Part shown: positions 1-4,645 of the stretch, in pieces
Position numbering within the stretch: position 1 is the first letter of the stretch
Layout of the letters: every line of letters starts with the position of its first letter
Assembly (NCBI GenBank): GCA_025963615.1
Contig: JAOQAL010000763.1
Location: forward strand, 1-5,954
Length of the DNA stretch: 5,954 nt
Reading direction: 5' to 3'
From: Chitinophagaceae bacterium
Lineage (GTDB): Bacteria; Bacteroidota; Bacteroidia; Chitinophagales; Chitinophagaceae
Notes under the pieces: model-generated
What the model was told of the DNA's origin: nothing
What the model saw: only the letters and a program-made list of their open reading frames with translations
Database searches by the model: none
Program-made: the position numbers and the translations under genes

Positions 1-14
1 TAAAACAATTAACT

Positions 15-941
15 ATGTACAACAGAAGAAATTTTCTTAAAAACTCCGGCGCCATGGCTTTCGGAGGTCTCGTTTTATCAAAAACGGGAAATTTTTTATT
101 TAGGAATGCTCCGGTCACCAATGCCGGCTTGCAGCTTTTTACTTTGTTCGGAGTTATAGAACAGGATGTACCAGGATCCATAAAAAAAATCGCTGGTATC
201 GGATATAAAGAAATTGAATCAGCGTTTAGTATGAAAGGTGGATTCTATGGTTTAAAACCAAAAGAGTTTGCATCATTGCTTAAGGACAATGGCTTATCCT
301 GGCAATCGCATCATGTTTTGGGAACACCTTTTAAAATGCCTCCCGGCGCCAAAATGCCCAATGGAGCGGATGGAAAGCCGATGACGATACCACCTAAAAT
401 GCGCAATTTAAAAGATGATGCCCGGGAATTGATTGATGAAGTAGCTGCAGGCGGCGTTCCCTATCTTGTTTGTGCCAATATATCACATAGTACGAGGGAT
501 GAAATTAAACAAGCCGTTGAAATTTTAGGCAAAGCCGGCGAAGCCTGTAAAAAAGCGGGACTTACATTATGCTATCATAATCATGAATCAGAATTTAAAG
601 TGGTTGATGGACAGGTTCCGTATGATGTATTTCTTTCGCAACTCGATGCAGATACATTAAAAATGGAACTTGACCTGGGATGGGCTACCTATTCGGGCAA
701 TGATCCGGTGGAAATATTCAAAAAGAATCCCGGCCGTTTTCCACTCTGGCACGTGAAAGATATAGATAAAGCAACGGGCAAACCGGTAGAAATCGGTGCT
801 GGTTATATAGATTACAAAAGAATTTTTGCCAATGCTTCCGTTGCCGGCATGAAACATTTCTTTATTGAGCAGGATGGGGCGCCAAAGCCTTTTGAAAATA
901 TTGCCACCAGTCTCGCCAATCTAAACAAAATAGTCGCATAA
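15..941 (+). CDS. Tat-exported sugar phosphate isomerase/epimerase-like TIM-barrel protein
   Basis: This 308-residue protein belongs to the xylose-isomerase-like TIM-barrel superfamily (AP_endonuc_2), metal-dependent enzymes that isomerise or epimerise sugars and related polyols. The N-terminus carries a twin-arginine signal (RRNFLK, residues 4-9) followed by a weakly hydrophobic stretch to about residue 22, so it should be exported folded to the periplasm. Likely metal and substrate ligands sit in the expected strand-end motifs: E68 in KEIES, H188/H190/E191 in YHNHE, E219/D220 in ELDLGW, H246/K248/D249 in WHVKD, and E285 in IEQDG. Residues 104-131 form a Pro- and Met-rich insert after the third strand, probably a loop over the active site. 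Length is normal for the family. The start is the first ATG and puts RR at the right place; no Shine-Dalgarno is visible in the 14 bases before it. The exact reaction and sugar cannot be read from sequence. Confidence 0.9.
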   Translation: MYNRRNFLKNSGAMAFGGLVLSKTGNFLFRNAPVTNAGLQLFTLFGVIEQDVPGSIKKIAGIGYKEIESAFSMKGGFYGLKPKEFASLLKDNGLSWQSHHVLGTPFKMPPGAKMPNGADGKPMTIPPKMRNLKDDARELIDEVAAGGVPYLVCANISHSTRDEIKQAVEILGKAGEACKKAGLTLCYHNHESEFKVVDGQVPYDVFLSQLDADTLKMELDLGWATYSGNDPVEIFKKNPGRFPLWHVKDIDKATGKPVEIGAGYIDYKRIFANASVAGMKHFFIEQDGAPKPFENIATSLANLNKIVA

Positions 942-953
942 ATTAATCTACAG

Positions 954-1003
954 TTAAAAAAGGAGTGCCGCCATTTATATCATTGGTTGTTACCTTTTTT
1001 TAA
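954..1003 (+). terminator. Weak AT-rich stem with T-tract after the isomerase gene
   Basis: TTAAAAAAGG (954-963) can pair with CC followed by seven T and AA (993-1003) with one bulged T. The intervening 29 bases show no further convincing stem. It lies 12 bases past the stop codon and ends in a T-run, which fits a terminator, but the pairing is almost all A-T, so stability is doubtful. Confidence 0.25.
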
Positions 1004-1106
1004 TTGCATTCATTCCTTTAGGAAAAGAAACAGCGACCAGTCAGCATGATAAATGATGCGTAGACAGTGAAAAATACAGGTCAATAGCAGATTTGCTTTG
1101 ATAAAT

Positions 1107-1143
1107 AAAAAACCGCCGGTTCATTTGTCGCTGGCTGTTTTTT
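1107..1143 (+). terminator. Probable intrinsic terminator, possibly bidirectional
   Basis: AAAAAACCGCCGG (1107-1119) pairs with CTGGCTGTTTTTT (1131-1143) across an 11-base loop: six A-T pairs, then a GC-rich stem with one C-T mismatch and one G-T wobble. The run of six T on the 3' side and six A on the 5' side is the classic two-way terminator arrangement. It is about 165 bases past the isomerase stop and 139 bases ahead of the permease start, so it could end read-through from the first gene or act in the leader of the next operon. Confidence 0.5.
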
Positions 1144-1232
1144 ATTGCCTGCAAAATAATTTTTAAACAACCTGCTTATATACACTCCAGGGTGATATGC
1201 TTATTTCATCATCTCGGATATTCGACCTATTT

Positions 1233-1244
1233 TCGGCATGCCGA
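1233..1244. promoter_or_regulatory. 12-bp perfect palindrome upstream of the ABC operon, candidate operator
   Basis: TCGGCATGCCGA is its own reverse complement; beyond one mismatched pair, two more outer pairs (1230/1247 and 1231/1246) also match. It ends 37 bases before the permease ATG. It overlaps TATTTTCG (1229-1236), which differs by one base from the Bacteroidota -7 consensus TAnnTTTG; no clear TTTG -33 box is seen at the usual distance. A dimeric repressor site over a promoter would look like this, but a chance palindrome is not excluded. Confidence 0.3.
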
Positions 1245-1281
1245 TAAATGACCTTTAATCATCCGGCAAATCAAAAAAACT

Positions 1282-2109
1282 ATGGGGCCTGAAACCAATA
1301 AAAGGCAGGGAATGTCAATGCCAGCAGGGCCAACAGCAAAGCCTGGCAAGGTAAGAATCCGGAGGTTTGGATTACCAGTGATGGTATTGCTTTGCGTGTT
1401 ATTAACCTGGTGGCTTGTAAGTTTTTTTCATCTATTTCCGGCTTATGCCATGCCATCGCCGGGAGCGGTCCTGAATAGTTTTAAAGAAGAAATATCGGCA
1501 GGACGTTTAGTCAACGATATCATTGCCTCATTATGGCGTGTTGCTATTGGCTTTGTAGTTTCTGCCTGTTTGGGTATTCCACTCGGATTGTGGCTGGGGC
1601 AACATGCCGCGGGAAGGCAAGCCTTTGTACCCATGCTTAATTTCTTCCGGTTTCTTTCACCACTTGCCTGGATACCATTTGCCATTCTATGGTTTCATAT
1701 CGGCGATAAGCCCGCGATTTTCCTGATATTCATGGCAACTTTTTTTCCGCTTGTTTTGGCAACCATGTCGGCAGTAGCTACTATTCCCAAAATCTATTTC
1801 CGGGTCGCCCGGGACTATAACTATAAGGGCATTGAGTTATTGACCAAGGTGACATTTCCCGCCGTGTTGCCACAGGTCATTACGGCTCTGCGTGTCAGTT
1901 ATGGTATTGCCTGGGTGGTTATCGTGGCAGCGGAAATGGTTGGCTGCCAGGATGGACTTGGCTATGGAATTTGGGAAGCCCGGAATGGATTGCGGCTGGA
2001 TTCTGCAGTTTGCTATATGATAACTATCGGCGTGCTGGGTATGGGTATCGATCGTCTTCTTGCGCAACTAACTAAACTACCTGATGTCCGCTGGGGTTAT
2101 GAAAGATAA
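1282..2109 (+). CDS. ABC importer permease, NitT/TauT family (SsuC/TauC/NrtB-like)
   Basis: This 275-residue inner-membrane protein is the channel subunit of a nitrate/sulfonate/taurine-type ABC importer (BPD_transp_1 fold). About six membrane segments are visible, near residues 31-53, 84-106, 115-138, 144-166, 206-222 and 241-260. The family hallmark PLAWIP lies at 127-132. The cytoplasmic EAA-type coupling loop runs about 174-205, with A176, G183 and P193 at the usual spacing, and is followed by the conserved AAEMVG (216-221). A Cys (C222) follows that motif. The start is uncertain: ATG 1282 has no ribosome site, whereas ATG 1318 (residue 13) sits six bases after GGCAGGGA and may be the true start; the extra residues are hydrophilic and change nothing functional. 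It is the first gene of the operon and overlaps the ATPase gene, indicating translational coupling. The transported compound is not determined by this subunit. Confidence 0.92.
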   Translation: MGPETNKRQGMSMPAGPTAKPGKVRIRRFGLPVMVLLCVLLTWWLVSFFHLFPAYAMPSPGAVLNSFKEEISAGRLVNDIIASLWRVAIGFVVSACLGIPLGLWLGQHAAGRQAFVPMLNFFRFLSPLAWIPFAILWFHIGDKPAIFLIFMATFFPLVLATMSAVATIPKIYFRVARDYNYKGIELLTKVTFPAVLPQVITALRVSYGIAWVVIVAAEMVGCQDGLGYGIWEARNGLRLDSAVCYMITIGVLGMGIDRLLAQLTKLPDVRWGYER

Positions 2110-2827
2110 TCGTTCTGCCAGCAGGCTCGTGCTGGAAAATGTTTCGCATCGTTATGGAGAACTCCCGGTTCTGCATAACCTGAACCTGGTTGTAAATCCG
2201 GGTGAATTAGTCGTATTGGTGGGGCCTTCGGGTTGTGGCAAAACTACCTTGCTAAATCTTTTATCCGGTCATATCCAACCTGCCTCAGGAACGGTGCATC
2301 GGGAAGGAATCATCCGAACAGTATACCAACACGATGGTCTTTTTCCATGGCTCTCTGTTTTGGAAAATATAAGTATGGGTTTGCGTTCTGTTACAAGGAA
2401 AACACAACGGCAACAGGAAATGCATGAACTCATTGAATTGATACATCTCGAAGGTTTCGAACATCATTATCCTCATGAGTTATCGGGAGGCATGCGGCAG
2501 CGGGTTGAGTTGGCCCGGGTTCTTGCCGGTGATTCCGACATCCTCTTAATGGACGAGCCATTCTCCGCACTCGATTATCAAACACGTTTGCGTATGCGGC
2601 ATGAGTTAAATCGTTTGCTTGTGAAACGACCGAGAACCGTTGTCTTTGTAACACACGATATTGAAGAAGCCGCGCAGCTCGCTGATCGTGTGTTGGTGTT
2701 ATCCAATCGTCCGGCAACCATCTGCCGCGAGTTGCGCATCCATGCGCCACGACCCAGAGACTTGACCGATCAGGCAGTGATTGAAGCGATGAAAGCAATT
2801 CTTATCGAATTGGGATTACAGACATAA
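2084..2827 (+). CDS. ABC importer ATP-binding protein, NitT/TauT family (SsuB/TauB-like)
   Basis: This 247-residue cytoplasmic ATPase energises the importer. All nucleotide-binding motifs are intact: Walker A GPSGCGKTT (47-55), Q-loop Q82, signature LSGGMRQR (133-140), Walker B ILLMDEP (153-159), D-loop SALD (161-164) and H-loop H191. The short tail with RPRD (223-226) resembles SsuB/TauB and has no regulatory extension. The gene overlaps the end of the permease gene by 26 bp from ATG 2084, or by 11 bp if translation starts at ATG 2099 (residue 6, MKDN); the family homology begins around residue 15, so both are possible. Neither start has a good Shine-Dalgarno, consistent with coupling to permease translation. 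The partner binding protein follows 168 bp downstream. Confidence 0.95.
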   Translation: MSAGVMKDNRSASRLVLENVSHRYGELPVLHNLNLVVNPGELVVLVGPSGCGKTTLLNLLSGHIQPASGTVHREGIIRTVYQHDGLFPWLSVLENISMGLRSVTRKTQRQQEMHELIELIHLEGFEHHYPHELSGGMRQRVELARVLAGDSDILLMDEPFSALDYQTRLRMRHELNRLLVKRPRTVVFVTHDIEEAAQLADRVLVLSNRPATICRELRIHAPRPRDLTDQAVIEAMKAILIELGLQT

Positions 2828-2843
2828 AACTTGACAAAGCTAT

Positions 2844-2864
2844 GAGCATCGAGCCACGAGCTGT
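2844..2864. repeat. Three tandem GAGC-type heptamers between the ATPase and binding-protein genes
   Basis: GAGCATC, GAGCCAC and GAGCTGT lie head to tail (2844-2864). Nearby AAAGCT (2836-2841) and AGCTTACAACTTG (2888-2900) form an imperfect inverted pair around them, and GTCAG (2863-2867) can pair with CTGAT (2878-2882) through one wobble. The segment could fold into an irregular hairpin in the operon mRNA, or be the remains of an AGCT-rich intergenic repeat. There is no T-tract, so it does not look like a terminator. Confidence 0.35.
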
Positions 2865-2995
2865 CAGACCTTTAGCGCTGATCCCGCAGCTTACAACTTG
2901 AAGTGTTTTAAAAATCCTTCAATTGTCCATGTTCATTATTCAGGACATTCCCATTCCTCCAGCAAAAATTAAACTAAATTTGGAATATAACCATT

Positions 2996-4075
2996 ATGAA
3001 ATTATCTATCACTGGTTTTATTACCGGCATCGTTTTAATCATCGTTATGCTTGGCTTGCTTCGTTACCGCCCCTGGAATCATAACGGATCAGTGAATATA
3101 AAAGATGTTGTGCACGACGGACCCAACAACAAAGCAAAACGTCAGCTTACCGTTGGTTATCTTCCTGTAACCTGTCACCTCACTTGTCCAGTTACTGATT
3201 TTGCATCAAAAACAACTCACGCTAATACCAACTTTAACTCCCAGGTATTCTCTGATTTTCCTACTGTCGTAAGCGCTTTGCAAGCGAAACAAATACAGGC
3301 CACTTTTATGATAGTACCGCTTGCCATGAAATTACGTGAACAGGGTGTGCCGGTCAGGATTTGTTATTTAGGTCATCGCGATGGCTCGGAAATTGTTGTC
3401 GCGAAGAATGGCAAAGTCAGAAGCCTTCGTGATTTGAAGGGCAAGAAAGTTGCCATACCGAGTCCCTACAGCAACCAGAATTTTGTGATGCACAAACTGA
3501 TGGAGGACTATGGTATGAAGCCGGATGATATCACTTTTGTTGTATTACCTCCGCCCGATATGCCGACTTCCCTGGCATCGGGAGCCATTGATGGTTATTT
3601 TGTTGGTGAACCATTTTGTGCAAAGGCAGAGCTTGATGGCATCGGCCGGGTTCTTTATTATGCCCGCGATATCTGGCCCAATTTTATTTCCTGCGCCTTG
3701 GTCGTGCATGAAGATTTGATAAGAGATAACCGGGAAGTAGTAGAAGATTTGGTGCGCGGTATTGCCCAGTCGGGTGCCTGGGCGGAAACACATCGGGCAG
3801 AAGCCGCCAGGTTAGCAGCACCCTATTACCGGCAGGACCAGAAAGTGCTGGATTATGTACTCCTGTCTGATCCACGCCGGGTAAGTTATGTACAGCTTAC
3901 ACCTACTGACGAAGACCTGCAGCAGATACAGGATATGGGAATAAAGATGGGCCTTCTTACAAAACATATTCCAATGCGGGAATTAATTGATCGGGATTTT
4001 GTACCGCAGACTATTACGCCTGCTCTTATTGATGCTGCTAAAATACCAGACCCCCAAGCAGGAAAAATCCACTAG
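2996..4075 (+). CDS. ABC importer substrate-binding protein, NMT1/SsuA-like, membrane-anchored
   Basis: This 359-residue protein has the periplasmic-binding-protein type II fold of the NMT1/THI5-like and SsuA/NrtA group and should deliver ligand to the permease and ATPase encoded upstream. Residues 5-22 form a hydrophobic segment without a lipobox Cys, so it is probably an uncleaved anchor with the binding domain in the periplasm. The fold starts at QLTVGYLPVT (50-59); TFMIVPLAM (103-111), LKGKKVAIP (148-156), a Gly/Ser-rich linker (SPYSNQNF, 156-163), LASGAIDGYFVGEPF (193-207) and NFISCALVV (229-237) follow the family order. C60, H61 and C64 (CHLTC) lie in the first binding loop, where relatives usually carry small polar residues; C123, C208 and C233 are further cysteines. 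The ligand is unknown: nitrate, sulfonates, HMP and metal-linked compounds all remain possible. The 168-bp gap before it may allow expression separate from the ATPase. The ATG is the only start that retains the anchor. Confidence 0.88.
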   Translation: MKLSITGFITGIVLIIVMLGLLRYRPWNHNGSVNIKDVVHDGPNNKAKRQLTVGYLPVTCHLTCPVTDFASKTTHANTNFNSQVFSDFPTVVSALQAKQIQATFMIVPLAMKLREQGVPVRICYLGHRDGSEIVVAKNGKVRSLRDLKGKKVAIPSPYSNQNFVMHKLMEDYGMKPDDITFVVLPPPDMPTSLASGAIDGYFVGEPFCAKAELDGIGRVLYYARDIWPNFISCALVVHEDLIRDNREVVEDLVRGIAQSGAWAETHRAEAARLAAPYYRQDQKVLDYVLLSDPRRVSYVQLTPTDEDLQQIQDMGIKMGLLTKHIPMRELIDRDFVPQTITPALIDAAKIPDPQAGKIH

Positions 4076-4222
4076 CCGGGTCATTACCTTTATGAAAACA
4101 GTGATGCCCTAACGTGTGAAATTGCTTTTTTATTTATGAAAAATAATATCAAGGATGCATAACTTTATATTATCACAAAGCCTTCTAATAAAAACTTATT
4201 ACTTAACCTTAAATCAACCGAC

Positions 4223-4576
4223 ATGGATGCCATTCAAAACGAAGAACTCATCGTTAATAACCAGGAAACCATTAAAAGCAACCAGGCCCTTATCACAGGT
4301 AACCAGGGAGCGATTGTGAAAAACCAGGAAACAATTAAGAATAACCAGGGAGTTATTAAAGGCACTCAGGGGACCCTTGTTAAAAACCAGGGAGTCATTA
4401 AAGCCAATCAGAAGATCATTGTTGACAACCAAAAATTTTTAAAAGGAAATCAGAAGACCATCCTTGGCAACCAGCAGGCCATTATCAAAAATCAACAGGT
4501 TATTCTTAAGAATCAAAAAACACTTTCTCTTATTGTTAAAAATCAGCAGACAATCATGAAACTGTTGAAAAAATAA
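4223..4576 (+). CDS. Small NQ-heptad repeat protein, predicted Asn-cored coiled coil
   Basis: I do not recognise a named family. The 117-residue product is almost entirely a heptad repeat N-Q-x-x-[IL]-x-x: a degenerate copy at residues 6-12, thirteen continuous copies at 13-103, a three-residue insertion IVK (104-106), one more copy (107-113), then LLKK. Taking Ile/Leu as position a puts Asn at d and Gln at e, so this should be a long coiled coil with a polar residue in every second core layer, close to the N@d pattern of trimeric autotransporter stalks. It has no signal peptide or membrane segment and is rich in Lys and Asn, so it is probably cytoplasmic, with a possible basic surface. Glycines at several outer positions (26, 28, 42, 47, 49, 56, 75, 82) would weaken a helix somewhat. 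No Shine-Dalgarno is seen; the ATG is the only sensible start. It stands alone, 147 bp after the importer operon. Function unknown. Confidence 0.8.
   Translation: MDAIQNEELIVNNQETIKSNQALITGNQGAIVKNQETIKNNQGVIKGTQGTLVKNQGVIKANQKIIVDNQKFLKGNQKTILGNQQAIIKNQQVILKNQKTLSLIVKNQQTIMKLLKK
4259..4531 (+). repeat. Thirteen tandem 21-bp units inside the coiled-coil gene
   Basis: Each unit encodes one heptad and mostly begins AACCAG or AATCAG. Copies are diverged at third positions and in the variable codons, while the Asn, Gln and Ile/Leu codons are kept; only the sixth unit begins with Thr instead of Asn. The pattern points to old duplication kept by selection on the protein, not a recent slippage expansion. 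There are no spacers, so it is not a CRISPR array. Confidence 0.85.
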
Positions 4577-4580
4577 TCAC

Positions 4581-4618
4581 GCTAATACGAAACGCTAATG
4601 GTTGCTAATTAGCGCTAA
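4581..4618. repeat. Cluster of GCTAAT motifs with a 7-bp hairpin
   Basis: GCTAAT occurs at 4581, 4594 and 4604, with GCTAA at 4614, so the copies start 13, 10 and 10 bases apart. CGCTAAT (4593-4599) and ATTAGCG (4608-4614) form a perfect 7-bp stem with an 8-base loop, and GCTAATTAGC (4604-4613) is a perfect palindrome. The spacing near one helical turn would suit a protein-binding array; a short dispersed intergenic repeat of the ATTAGCG type is the alternative. No T-run follows, so it is not a standard terminator. It lies immediately before the glycosidase reading frame and supplies the stop codons that close that frame upstream. Confidence 0.55.
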
Positions 4619-4645
4619 GAGGGTCCGAAATTTAAAATTGCCATT

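Larger units (their letters stand above)
942..1281. other. Intergenic region of 340 bp, no gene
   Basis: No convincing coding sequence is seen on either strand. The region is AT-rich and holds two possible terminators (954-1003 and 1107-1143), a heptamer at 1031-1037 (CAGCGAC) complementary to 1127-1133, a direct repeat of TGCTTAT at 1173-1179 and 1198-1204, and a 12-bp palindrome at 1233-1244. The second half probably carries the promoter of the ABC transporter operon. I compared it with the TPP riboswitch pattern because thiamine-precursor importers are relatives of this transporter; the CTGAGA element is absent. Confidence 0.6.

Noticed and set aside
1003..1281. Possible TPP or other known riboswitch before the NMT1-like importer
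   Set aside because: CTGAGA and the other conserved TPP elements are missing, and I see no other known aptamer pattern.
2430..2798. 122-codon minus-strand open frame
   Set aside because: It lies wholly opposite the intact ATPase gene, with no recognisable domain or start signal.
2831..2836. TTGACA resembling a sigma-70 -35 box downstream of the ATPase gene
   Set aside because: No -10-like hexamer follows at 16-18 bases, and Bacteroidota promoters use a different consensus.
2975..2982. TAAATTTG, an exact match to the Bacteroidota -7 consensus TAnnTTTG before the binding-protein gene
   Set aside because: It ends only 13 bases before the ATG, leaving almost no leader, and no TTTG box lies about 20 bases upstream.
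4214..4432. Open frame on the minus strand opposite the coiled-coil gene, with its own repeats (NDLL, NGFL-like units)
   Set aside because: It is the mirror of the 21-bp coding repeat; the plus-strand heptads have strict Asn/Gln/Ile conservation, so the plus strand is the coding one.
4259..4531. Regular short repeats resembling a CRISPR array
   Set aside because: The period is 21 bp without spacers and the units are codons of one protein.
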